The notes below the pieces were generated by a model. It was not told where the DNA came from and made no database searches. It was given only the letters and a program-made list of their open reading frames with translations. This document shows, in pieces, positions 1-10,679 of a DNA stretch of 64,000 nt. The DNA comes from Hyaloperonospora brassicae (taxonomy: Eukaryota > Oomycota > Peronosporomycetes > Peronosporales > Peronosporaceae), in NCBI GenBank assembly GCA_947650285.1, contig CANTFL010000498.1, positions 124,001 to 188,000 on the forward strand, read 5' to 3'. The translations under genes were made by a program, and so were the position numbers. The first letter of the stretch is position 1. Each line of letters begins with the position of its first letter.

Positions 1-693
1 TACATGGAAGAATCCTTCTACGCTCGATAGCGATCAGTTACGCATAAACGCGCCGCTGATTGGCTAGTATCTTTTGAACCAAGCAAGGTAAAAAACTGTT
101 TACTGAGCTTTTCGACCGCGATCGTGTGCCCCGTGTACGTTAGCGCTCGACCCTACACACGAAGCCAATCCCCTTGAGTTTCTATCCTCATACCTTCTTC
201 ATCACCAAATCCTCTCAACCCGTATCTTTCCTCGATACACTGGCTCTAGCACGTATCTACGAGATCCTTTCCTACGAGACTGATGCTGTCAATGCAGAGC
301 AATTCTGTGTAAAGACGCTGCGGGGTAAGTCGAAAGCTGCAAAAGCTACGTGCATCAGTCGTACATACCGTGACAAATCCATGTCGGGGATAACGGTGTT
401 TCCAGCACAACTCATATGGCTTATTGGTTGTTTATGGTGCGATACTGTGCGGGAGAGCAGCGAGAAACAATCTTGAACATTTAGTCGAAGTACTTGGATA
501 ACAGTCACAAGACCACAATCAACCTTGCATCACTTTTAGGAACGAGAAAGCTGTTTTATCCAGAGCAGCAGGAAGCGAGCTATTGATCAGGAAGCGGTGT
601 GTTGCTCTATCAACGAGAAATTCTTCCACACGCCACCGGCAAAATGGACAAGTGCCGAGTGTTCATTCAGTACCCTCTTTCTATGACCACTTG
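1..693. other. Unclassified flank of Gypsy element 1A
   Basis: No coding region is supported. The longest open frame (174-476, +) lacks an ATG at its start and has no recognisable motif. The stretch ends at the 5 bases ACTTG that precede the left LTR of element 1A. Confidence 0.4.
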
Positions 694-1134
694 TGTAACG
701 GGGTAGCCCGTTACATGAAAATTGTCTTTAAGAAGAAATTGACAATAGAGAATATTACGTTGAATATTCTTTCAACAGTGTCGCAAGCATGGTGATATTG
801 TTGGGATGACCGAATAGTTTACTCATTGGTTGATATCGTGATGATGTCAACCCACCAATCGCTGCTAGACGCGCGCAATGGGTGGTGAGTAGACGTCATC
901 ATACATTTAGTTACATTAGTATAATTAAGTCAGGACAAACAGAGATACAAGAGTTATAGGACTTAATTATATTAATAACAGTTTTACTTTTCCTACGACT
1001 AGAGTCTTTCACCTTAGTCGTTCTATATTCCTCTGTGTAGTTCTACACCTAGCTGGGCACTGACTATCACTACAGTCAGTGATAGTAAACTCCGTACTGG
1101 TTGACCAGTACGTAGTCGTCGGTGCCCCGTTTAC
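694..1134 (+). repeat. 5' LTR of element 1A
   Basis: It is a direct repeat of 7972-8412 at a constant offset of 7278 bp, with scattered substitutions. It begins TGTAACGGGG, and its first 22 bp form a 9-bp-stem palindrome with a 4-nt loop. The right edge has a small insertion (CCCCGTTTAC against CCCCGTTACA in the 3' LTR). At least seven further perfect inverted repeats lie inside it. A CCACCAATCGC core at 852-888 is shared with the LTRs of 1B and 1C. Confidence 0.92.
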
Positions 1135-1135
1135 C

Positions 1136-1150
1136 TGGAAGCACTTTGTA
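1136..1150 (+). other. Candidate primer binding site of element 1A
   Basis: TGGAAGCACTTTGTAGTC begins 1-2 nt after the LTR. The same spacing and the pattern TGGnnGCACTnnnTAGTC occur after the LTRs of element 1B and of the distinct element 2. TGG is the expected complement of a tRNA CCA end. The priming tRNA is not identified. Confidence 0.5.
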
Positions 1151-1189
1151 GTCCGTCGAAGGACCACAACCCCATCGCCCAACCTGAAC

Positions 1190-2189
1190 ATGTTGGATGA
1201 AGACGAAGGCGACAGATTTCACGGAACCTGTGGAAGCTACTCCCATTTGAGCGATATAGAATGGAGTGCGATCGATCGAATGAGTTCGACCGTTGGCAAA
1301 GAAGCTATCTGGGCCATTCCATCCACAAGGGATAGAGAACAGCAGCATACCGTCATTAGCAAGTTCTTGCAACGAGAACTTGATGAGTCGCGAGCGCAGG
1401 TGACCTTGTTGCAACAACAATATCACCAGCGGAACGAAGAACTGAGACAGTCTTCGTCCACGCAGTCGACACGTGAGCGTCGACGGGAGTCTCTAAAACT
1501 AGAGGTCTCCAAGTTTCACGGAGCCGAGGACGAGTACCTGTTAATATGGTTCGTCGAAGTCGACGATGAGATCGAGGCCCGTCGCATCGACGATGAGCGA
1601 ATGAAAGTTGCATTATCTCAGTCGTACTTGGCAGGGGACGCCAGGGATTGGGCCCTGAATCTCAAGTTGCACGCTCAAACGTGTTTGGGTCATTGAGGAT
1701 CTTCAAGACCCTGTGAGCGAGACGTTTGAGCCTCCCACGGCAGAGTTCAGGACACTATCTGAACCCCTCAAAATCAAACAGGGTAAGCGTAAGGTTCACG
1801 ATTACGGTCAGCATGTACGCTACATTGCAAGCTGCATGGTAGTGAACCCTGTGAGTGAATTTGTGTTGATCACAATATTCATTCAAGGGCTGTCCGATGG
1901 TCCCGCCAGGGACCACCTGTTCCGCGGAGAGCTAAAGACGCTCTCCGAAGCAATCTTCGCTGCGGATCAGGAAGACTTAAGTGTGAGACAGGCTCACACT
2001 ATGCTGACCCCCTTTCGTCCGCAGAGACGATCAGCGGTCGGATGTCCAGAGCCAATGGACCTCTGTAATGTCGAGGGCAAGAAACCTCTCCCTGCAAATG
2101 ACAAGCGATCGGTGAGATTCCATCTCTGTCATAAACTGGGAAACTACGCATCTGAATGCAGTATCCCCCTCAGAACCTCGCGGTGCTGA
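1190..2189 (+). pseudogene. gag of element 1A (broken)
   Basis: Gag forms the particle and packages the element RNA. The ATG at 1190 starts a frame whose acidic N-terminus (MLDEDEGD) and segment SKFHGAEDEYLLIWFVEVDD resemble the retrotransposon Gag domain and match the gag of element 1B. The frame stops at 1696 and resumes in another frame from about 1713, so there is one frameshift. The C-terminal zinc knuckle reads FHLCHKLGNYASEC: the first cysteine of the CCHC box is replaced by phenylalanine, where 1B has CNRCQKLGHYAYEC. RNA binding would therefore be impaired even if the frame were open. Confidence 0.85.
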
Positions 2190-2345
2190 GCGCAATAATC
2201 GTCCACCAGTAAGAAGAACTGGAGGGCGAGGGTCCGATGCTGTTGCAAAGCCGCAACAGCGAGACCAACCATCAAAAAATGGTCGGGGTCAGTAGGGGCG
2301 GAGCGCCCTACTGATCCAGCAACATCAAGAGAATTTGCAAATCTC

Positions 2346-5300
2346 TTGACGAAGGTTGCTCCAGACACGCAGTCCCTGTGTGTCTCTGCACTTATTGATG
2401 TGGTTTCTCTCATCACCTTGATTTTGGAAGTGACAAAGGACTTGTCACTTCGCGCCCTAATTGACTGTGGGGCGTCGAACAATTTTGCTCGTCGCCAGCC
2501 GCTAGAGGCAGGAAGTTTTAACTTCGTGGAGCGGGAGATCCCTCCAACGAGAATGACGGTGCGCCTAGCGAAAGGCACATCGATCACTGTGAAGAAACAT
2601 GTAGTCGTAATCCACTACACGTTTAACGGTGAACAGTACGATAATGAGTTCATCGTACTCGACCTGGATGACAAGTTTGATGTCTTCATAGGACGACCAT
2701 GGCTCAGGAGATAGGAGCGAAGGGTGAGCTAGCAGCATCGATAGGTTTACGCTACCTACCACTTGTTCCTCAGATGACATTCTGAAGAATGTCTTGGAAC
2801 GCCCACATTTACGTGGATGTAGTACGAGCGAGTGCGATGGCCTCACTCGTGGTACGGTCGTTAGCACGAATGTACAAGAACACAATGTAGATGATCACTA
2901 CATTGTGTAGAAAGCTCTCCTGGACACTGTGGAAGTAATTTCCCAGGAAGTAATCGAGACATTGAATGTATTTGTTAATAATGGATCAAGTGTAGGCGCT
3001 TACACTCTTGATCTGGTTGCGCCTCCGAAACTAACTTCGGAGATAACTCAATTGCCGACGCTAGAATCGAAACGGTTCTTGCGTGGTCTGCGTAGTGTCA
3101 AAGTCAAGCGGATCTGTGCACTCGTCGCGGAGGACGAGTACGGTACCGATATTCGATCGGCAACGGTGTTTACTGAGACCGAGAATGTTCTTAGAGGTTC
3201 ATCGATTATCAAAGGCGTCATCAATGAGAAGGCTCGGATTGAGAGATATGAATCCCAATCGTGGGAGTCACTTCAGGCAAATCCTTTGAATAAGGATTTG
3301 ATCGAATTCAAGGATGTATTCCCTGAATTCGTGACATGCGAGTTGCCTAAGGACAAAAGCACTCGACACGAGATCGAGCTCAAGCCGGGCACAAAGTACT
3401 GTGTAATGAAGCTGTGGCCACTGCCTCGTGAACAGGTGCTAGCGATCGACAAATGCTTTGCCGATTGCTTTGCAGCGGACCATATAAGGGAATCAACTTC
3501 CCATCACAGCTCTCCGACCTTCTGTGTTTGAAAGGCCACAGGAGGATGGCGGATAGTGCACGCAGTCAACAAGTTGAATGCTGCAAAGGTACCGTCTCAG
3601 ACGCCTATACTGAGGAAGGACATAATCATAGATGGTATGTCAAAGAGTGCCATCTTCTCGTCCATGCATCTGATGGATGGCTTGTATCAGATCCTCATGC
3701 GTGAACGGGACATCCCGTACACAGCAGTGAGCATCCCAGCGGTATTCTGTGGGAGTCGATTGTGATGCCACAAGGCCTGAATAATTCCCCTGCAACATTC
3801 AACAGATGTGTTACAAATCTGTTGAGAGCGGTGCGGGACTTTGCACCGAGTTAATTCGACGATGTGTTCGTCGATAGTCGGGCTATGGACGGAAAGACGG
3901 ACGTGGAAGTTCATAGAACACCGTTTCGTCAGGTTCTTCAACTTATGCGCAAGCATAAATTGTACGCAAAACTCAAGCAGTATATTCGCGGCTAACAAAA
4001 TACCACTTCTTGGGTGCATTGTGGGTAAACACGGCATACGCCCTGATCCCGAAAAGATAAAGGCTATCACTGAATGGCCAGTGCCAGTCGATGTCAAGGG
4101 ACTTCGTAAGTCCCTTGGCTTATCGGCGTACTTACACAAGTACTCGCGCAACTACGCCGAGATGACTGTTCATATTTCTTGTTTACACAAGAAAAATGTT
4201 AAGTGGTCATGAAACGATGACTGTCAGCGTTCCTTTGAAAGTATCAAGCAGAGATTGATGCAACCGCCGATACTGCCGATTGCAGATTAAGACAGACCAT
4301 TTCATGTGGTCTGTGACGCCAGCGATTTCGCGATAGGCTGTGCGTTGATGCAGTTTGGCATCGATAGAGCAGAGTGCGTCACTGCTATCAATAGCGTCAG
4401 CTGCAAGAACATGAGCGTAATTATCCAGTGCATAACAAGGAACGCCTTGCCATAAAACATGCACTGGATAAGTTTCGCGTCTATCTCCTTGGAGATAGAC
4501 CGTTCATCGTCTATACGGACCATGCGTCACTACGCACGGCCATAAACACTCCACACCTATAGCAAAGAATGGCGAGGTGAATGTCTATCTTCGCAGAGTA
4601 CAACTTCTCCGTGGAGTAGAAACCAGGACGACTGAACGTTGTCCATGATGCGCTATCACGTCGGCACGAATTCGAGCCGGCAACACGCGCCAACAGTGAG
4701 GCCATGCTCACTGTTGCGGCACTGTCAGTCAGTGTGCCATCATAGCCTTTACTTAATGACGTGCGGAAGGCATACACAGGGGACATGATTCTCCTTCGTT
4801 TGATGGGTCACCTTGCGAACCCATCCCGGAAATCCTTGTCGGATTTGCCGGCTCTATACCGTTTCTCGTTGGATAGGTATACGACTCGCAATGGCCTGCT
4901 GTACTACACAGCAGTTGCTGGCGATACACCTCGTGTCTTCGTTCCCGATCATGATGATTTTCGTTTACGCATCATGTTCGGATGCCACGATGCGCCCTCA
5001 GGCGGGCATCGTGGTAGGGAAAAGACTTACCTCACGGTAAGTCGTGACTTTTACTGGCCACGCCAGTATCAGTTTGTCCGCAATTACATTCGTTCTTGCG
5101 AGGTCTGTCAACGGGTAAAGCCTAGTTCTTCATCCCGTGCACCGTTTAAACCTCTGCCGGTCCCGGCAGAGTGTTGGGAGTTCGTGTACATGGACTTTGT
5201 CTTCGGATTTCCCGAAGACACTAACAAGAATAATGGTATTCTTGTGTTTGTAGATCGTTTCAGCAAGATGGTACATCTTGCTGCTGTCCTTGAGTCGATC

Positions 5301-6306
5301 AAGGCTCAAAGTTGTGCTCGTGTCTTTCTCGACACGGTCTTTAGACTCCACGGTTTACCCCGTGAACCTCGATCCGACCGTTACCCTCGGTTCACGGCGG
5401 CGTTTTGGCAAACCGTGTTCCGTTCCCTTGGAACACGATCGAAGATATCGACATCTGACCATACCAAAACAGATGGTCAGACGGAACGTGCAAACCGTGT
5501 CCTCGAAGAAATTCTTCGGGTATACGACCAATCCTTTTCGAGCTGAAGTGAGTTCTTGCCGATGGTCGAATTTGCCATCAACAATTCCGTGCATGCGTCA
5601 ACAACGCATACACCGTTCTACGTGAATGGCTTACGCCACCCACGTATTTTCGCCCTTATATAGAGTGACTCTTGGATAAGGGGGAGGGACTCGCGCGAGC
5701 AAAAGCCGTTTAGGCTCTTGCTCATCAAGTATCATTGCACATGCCGATACGTTTGATGTCGATGTCGATAATGTCGACATCGACGCAGTCGATCCTAGCA
5801 GTAGCGACGACGCTGCTGCTATATTAGACAATGATGACGATGCTGGAATATTCAGCATCGTCAACGACAATGCCAGCGAGGAAGAGGACAACCTCGCTGA
5901 AGAAGAAAATAACCTTCTAGCAGTGCGCACAAAGCGCACTGAAAGACACAACAAAGAGTCAGCAGAGAACTTCCTGCTGACTCGAGAGGCGGTAGTCCGT
6001 TTTGTTCAGGACTCCATCGCAAATGCGATGGATCGCCAGAAACGGAACGCAGACAAGAATGGAAGAGAAAATGCTCTTTCATTTTCAATTAATGACCTAG
6101 TACTACTTTCTACGGTAAACTTATCTGGACATGCAGTCACTCGTGTCAACAGTAGTTTACCACAGCCGAATTACATTGGTCCCTTTCGTGTGTTGCACCG
6201 CAAGGACAATGCATACACAATTGAGTTGCCTCGCAGGATGCGCACGCATCCTACGTTCTATGTTGGTCATCTCCGCCCGTACTATCAGTACGAGGCTTCT
6301 TGCTAG
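2346..6306 (+). pseudogene. pol of element 1A: protease, RT, RNase H, integrase (broken)
   Basis: Domains in order are: aspartic protease (active site LIDCGASNNF near 2456); a linker; RT (from about 3300 to 4200); RNase H (about 4290-4560, ASDFAIGCAL); and integrase (4761-5546) with the zinc-binding His/Cys pairs CHD..GHR..CEVC and core residues in YMDFVFG, SDRYPRF and DGQTERAN. These are followed by an acidic insertion (about 5752-5910) and the GPF/Y module YIGPFRVL ending at 6306. There are multiple stops. In RT the tyrosine of the YFDD catalytic box is a stop codon (near 3853), so this copy cannot make active RT. The chromodomain lies further downstream after more stops. Confidence 0.9.
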
Positions 6307-6373
6307 AACGGAGACAGCCGGCACGCTCACGAATCCCCAACAGATTATTGTTAACACGGACCAAACACTCAAG

Positions 6374-7842
6374 TTAATCCTTCAGCGACGCGGTCTCGCG
6401 AAGAGCCGCTTCTAGCTCGTCGCGCAAACGTCGCTTCTCGCGTTCGCTCTCGAGTTGAAAGAACGCGAAATCCGATCGGTCTTTCTCCCGATTGGTATGG
6501 AGACGTCGTACGGTCGCCAGCAAGTCGTGCCGACGATAGTATTCGTGATCGACGTCCACCCTCAACTCGGTCAGGTAGCGATCATGGTTACCTTAAGTCT
6601 CCTGCAGGCCCGGCGATTGAGCCGGACCTTGTCTTTCCACCGCCACCGGAACCACTGGTAAATTCTCGCGGTGGTCGACGGTTTCACGTGGGGAGTATCT
6701 TGAGCCACCGCGTGAATAATGGGGAGCGGACAAGTTACCGTGTCCGATGGCTTGGGTATCCACCATCGCATGACAGCTGGTAACCTCGATCCCAGCTGAT
6801 TGCTGACGTTGAAGGTCTCGTCCACTAGTATGACGAGACTCATCCGATAAGTCCGAGGGCCCATCGGTAAACACGCGCTTTTGGCGCTTGTAGATGGATT
6901 GCAAGTTTGCAATCGCGTCCCGCATCTCAGCCGAGATGTGTTCCCTTCCCAGGGCGAACTTAGGGAATACACGTCCCTATGTGCACGTTGCGAGTTGTCA
7001 ACACGGCTAGCACAAGGATCTCCCCAAGCGAGGCAAGGAATGTCTGCCTCACTCGACAAACGATGCAGACGGTACCTTGCACCGGTTGGCGTTCGCTTAT
7101 CAAACATGATGCGTACCGCTTCAAAATTTTGAAGCCATCCTTCTCGTCCAAAATTCTTGTCATTTTGGACGAACGCGTTCCACGCCGCCAACAGCAAAGC
7201 CTTGCCACACTTTTGGTTGCTATTGTACCATCGATGCTCCAAGAAAGCATCGAGATATGAGTCTTCTTCAGCGCGAAGAACTTTCCCGCTGGATCTCAAG
7301 CCGTGAAGCTTACTCGCATCGAATAAGGGTTTTCGATGGTGTTGGCTTGTCTCGTGAGACAAGCTTTTAATGAGCTGTTCAGGCAAACACCACGGCTTCA
7401 GCTCATCACGCTTCGAAGTGGTGCCTTTGCCGGTACCACGGTTATCAGTATGACGACGGCTCGCACCATCGTCAAATCGCTCGTGCGAAGGTGCACGAGT
7501 TGATCGTGGTGATGAGTAGCCCATTTCATCACCAAATTCATCATCACTGCCGAACAGACTGTGACGCATGTCGCGAGTCCGTGCGTTAGGCACGTCTCTT
7601 GATGGACGAGGCACCGCAGGTGAACGCGATGCCTCTAAAGGCTTTTCCGATTCAGACACATCTGACTCGCCAGAGTAGCTGACCCCTAACTCGGGGTCAC
7701 TGTGTGCATGAGGTGCGATACCACATGCGCCTGCAGCAACACCTGCTGCAGGCTGAGAACGAGCAGCAGACGACGAGTCGTCTTCCACAGAGGCGGGCGC
7801 AGCAAAAGGCTGTGTCGTCTTTGTGTCACCCCGCGTAGACAT
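6374..7842 (-). pseudogene. Antisense accessory ORF of element 1A (unknown protein)
   Basis: The ATG at 7842 lies 130 nt inside the 3' LTR and reads toward pol. It starts MSTRGD, parallel to MSMRGD in copy 1C. The N-terminal part is acidic and Ser-rich (VSYSGESDVSESE, HSLFGSDDE). The central conserved part has AEEDSYLDAFLEHRWYNSNQ, GREGWLQNF, TPTGARYRLHRLSSEADI and PCLAWGDPC. The frame shifts near 6945, continues as AEMRDAIANLQSIYKRQ, meets a TAA at 6593-6595, and ends in a charged coiled coil by 6374. It would be about 490 residues. The third cysteine of the CX6CX2C cluster seen in 1B and 1C is arginine here. No known family is recognised and its function is unknown. It overlaps the pol chromodomain on the other strand. 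Confidence 0.75.
6664..6858 (+). pseudogene. Chromodomain at the C-terminal end of pol, element 1A
   Basis: On the pol strand this segment reads RFHVGSIL, then TSYRVRWLGYPPSHDSW, then ADVEGLVH and YDETHP. This is a chromodomain with the typical Y-x-V-x-W-x-G-Y and xxSW core. Two stops interrupt it: one after DSW and one before YDETHP. Chromodomains on Ty3/Gypsy integrases are known to steer integration to marked chromatin. It is encoded antisense to the opposite-strand accessory frame (6374-7842), so these bases appear to have been under two coding constraints. Confidence 0.75.
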
Positions 7843-7933
7843 GTTAACTTTGCGAGGCAAAGTCAGAATGAATGAATCTGACCAACAAGTACTCCCCGTC
7901 CCGTTGGCATCCACCGGGTGGCCATAATTTTAC

Positions 7934-7971
7934 GATAGTCACACATTGACTATCAGCTAAGGGAGGGGTGA
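7934..7971 (+). other. Stem-loop plus polypurine tract, element 1A
   Basis: GATAGTCA (7934-7941) pairs with TGACTATC (7947-7954). The polypurine tract AAGGGAGGGGTGA (7959-7971) directly precedes the 3' LTR and would prime plus-strand synthesis. Element 1C keeps the same stem with a longer duplex and a different loop. Confidence 0.75.
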
Positions 7972-8412
7972 TGTAACGGGGTATCCCGTTACATGAAAAT
8001 TGTCTTTAAGAAGAAATTGACAATAGAGAATATTACGTTGAATATTCTTTCAACAGTATCACTAGCATGGTGATATTGTTGGGATGACCGAATAGTTTAC
8101 TCATTGGTTGATATCGTGATGATGTCAACCCACCAATCGCTGCTAGACGCGCGCAATGGGTGATGGGTAGACGTCATCATACATTTAGTTACATTAGTAT
8201 AATTAAGTCAGGACAAACAGAGATACAAGAGTTATAGGACTTAATTATATTAGTAACAGTTTTACTTTTCCTACGACTAGAGTCTTTCACCTTAGTCGTT
8301 CTATATTCCTCTGTGTAGTTCTACACCTAGCTGGGCACTGACTATCACTACAGTCAGTGATAGTAAACTCCGTACTGGTTGACCAGTACGTAGTCGTCGG
8401 GGCCCCGTTACA
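7972..8412 (+). repeat. 3' LTR of element 1A
   Basis: It begins TGTAACGGGG, ends CCCCGTTACA (perfect 10-bp terminal inverted repeats), and is 441 bp like the 5' copy. It holds the same series of stem-loops. The initial palindrome differs from the 5' LTR only in its loop (GTAT against GTAG). Confidence 0.93.
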
Positions 8413-9975
8413 ACTAGAGGCAGATCGAGTGGAGCACGTATATCAGCGAATCAATTTTTTCAGCAGCTGAGTATGTCGAAGATCAATTCGGGAGCAGTCA
8501 GCATTAGCAGTGCATCACACGTTGCGATCAGCCAGGAGCAATCGGTGATTCTGCCCTAGCGATGCTGGGCCCAATATCCTGACCGACGACGCAGCTTTAT
8601 GTTACGGCTTTTACGTCTCTGTATCTCGTTTTCGACCGTAGACTTCTTATTTCCTCTTTCGACTCTATCTGGATCTTTCGATCGATATGTGAAACTGTAT
8701 TTGCGCTCATGGACGGGTTCGTCACCTCATCACAATGTATCGTGTTTTGCAGTGTGCGGTGTGTCAAGTGCTTTAGTCTTGGCAAATTAGTACTTTGTGT
8801 GAGACTATCGGAACAAAGGGCACGAGACGTTTGGTATCTAGGTCTCTCGGATAGAAACGCTCGGCGTACATTTCTTGCTTGCAACTTGCAGCTCACTTAT
8901 CACAATGGCTTTACTCGCCTCCAATATGCAGCTCCATGATTCCACCACGCATTCACAGGTGATGTATATGACATGCGCAACTGCGTACCACACAGATATA
9001 AATTTTGGGCGAAGATTCATGCTTATACATACACTGTATTTAACTTGCTCACCAATTTCTTTGACGTCAAAATCGACGCACAACAAGATCAGTAAACGAG
9101 AGTCAAATGTCAAAAGTAGTTTTGAACACAAATATATCTTTACTAATGACTATGTGCTACAAGGACCACTGGTCATGTTTTAAAAGACATGACTGCATAA
9201 TTGTATCACGAGATGAAAATAGTCACGAAGATATGGTAACCAAGCAAAGCAGTAACGGGCGACTGGTTCCAAGATACAGATCGGATGACAGCAGAATATG
9301 CAAGTAGCACGTCAGCTTGCTGTTCAAACCAGTATTCAGAAAGAAAATATCGGATTCTAGATCGATTGACTCCTTATCAAAGACGATTTTGGGTACTTTA
9401 CTCCAAATCGTTATCACCAGCGAGAACGATATTGTTCTCACTCAATATAAAACCAAATCATGCCTCATGTCCACACTCGTCAAAGCAAAAATAACAGACC
9501 ACCTGCTGCTTCATTCTTCTGTGCTCGAAAACAATGGTAAGATAAGTGTTTGAATTACATCGCGAAACCGTACTCTAAGCATAATAGGAACGCTGACTTT
9601 TGTGAAAAGGAACGTTTGTTATTTCTACAAGGGATCTTTATCAGCTATGTCAGAAATATGTTTGTTAAATCGTAAAATGTGATGCATGCAGCACCAAACT
9701 TGTGTCCGAGTGTATCGGATCGTTCGGTGCGCTGCACTTTTTGCGTAATGCAAACACGACCCGTCAATCATACGCATTCTACGTTATTTACAGGACGCCC
9801 TCTTCCGCACAATCAGAACGCCGTTGTTATGGCGAAAAATACACCTACTACGTATAATGACATCATCAACTTTTGGTGGTCACGTACGAGCTTTATGACC
9901 TAGTTCTTACTGAGACGTGATATCCCCACGACATTCGTACAACCCTTTCAATTTATTGGCCACTTTTGTGGAGCA
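8413..9975. other. Unclassified intergenic stretch
   Basis: Only short frames are present on both strands, none with a recognisable motif, and several lack an ATG. No RNA gene or element edge was seen. It separates elements 1A and 1B. Confidence 0.4.
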
Positions 9976-10119
9976 GGAAAATACCCGCTCATTTTATAAC
10001 GTACATTGTCCACATTTTGCATGTTCCTTGTCACGTAAGGCGCGGTGACAAAAATAGGAAAATACCCGCTCATTTTATTACGTGTATTGTCCACATTTTG
10101 CATGTTCCTTGTCACGTAA
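9976..10119. repeat. 81-bp tandem repeat interrupted by element 1B
   Basis: The unit starting GGAAAATACCCGCTCATTTT occurs at 9976 and again at 10057 (period 81). The second unit runs to CGTAA at 10119, where the LTR of 1B begins, and resumes after the element at 18627 as CGTAAGGCGCGGT. The two units differ at a few positions. Confidence 0.85.
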
Positions 10120-10548
10120 TGTAACGTGGCCACCTTGTGTCAGTTCGACACAAGGTTGTGTGCACCCGACGTCACGTAAACGTGGCGAAGAAGTACAGCG
10201 AAGTAGGCAGAACTCGAAAGCTCTGTCTAAGGAAAAGGTAGAACTGTATTTTATACGGTTAAGCTTCTTACTAAATCTTCTTTCGTCATCAATGTAACTA
10301 TATTAAACTACCATCTACTATGTGGGTCTCTTGCTCACCACCCATTGCGCAAATCCAGCAGCGATTGGTGGTTAATTTGGTTGATGTAGATGTTACATCA
10401 ACCAAGAAGTGGAGCAGATTACCCTTGGGGGTAATATTCAAACAACATCACCTCTTCTCGAGTGACGTTGATTGAATATTATCAAAATAGATAATACTTA
10501 TAAATTGATACTTTCTATCGATTTTTATGGAACGGGCGTAGCGTTACA
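10120..10548 (-). repeat. 3' LTR of element 1B
   Basis: It is 429 bp, bounded by TGTAACG at 10120 and CGTTACA at 10548 on the + strand, and followed at 10549-10562 by the reverse complement of a polypurine tract (TAAGGGAGGTGTGA). Near the LTR 3' end (element sense) it has a perfect 9-bp hairpin CCTTGTGTC/GACACAAGG. The CCAAT-containing core is at 10335-10371. Confidence 0.9.
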
Positions 10549-10679
10549 TCACACCTCCCTTAACCATCTAGTGACTACAGTGAGTGAATTTTGATTGGTG
10601 AAAAATCGACTACCGTCGTGTTGCTCTGGGTACAAGTCAACATTTGATGGTCTTCTCTCTCATTCCAAATTTCCAGCGC

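Larger units (their letters stand above)
694..8412 (+). mobile_element. Ty3/Gypsy LTR retrotransposon 1A, full length but decayed
   Basis: The element has two 441-bp direct LTRs (694-1134 and 7972-8412), a primer-binding-site candidate, gag, protease, RT, RNase H, integrase with HHCC and DDE motifs, a GPF/Y module, a chromodomain and a polypurine tract. The domain order PR-RT-RH-INT-chromodomain is that of Ty3/Gypsy. The flanking 5-mers ACTTG (689-693) and ACTAG (8413-8417) match at 4 of 5 positions and look like an aged target-site duplication. Many stops and frameshifts show it is not autonomous. A separate long frame runs on the opposite strand between the integrase and the 3' LTR. Confidence 0.93.

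Noticed and set aside
9976..10119. Two 81-bp repeats considered as a CRISPR-like array
   Set aside because: Only two contiguous units without spacers exist, in a eukaryotic context; it is a plain tandem repeat.
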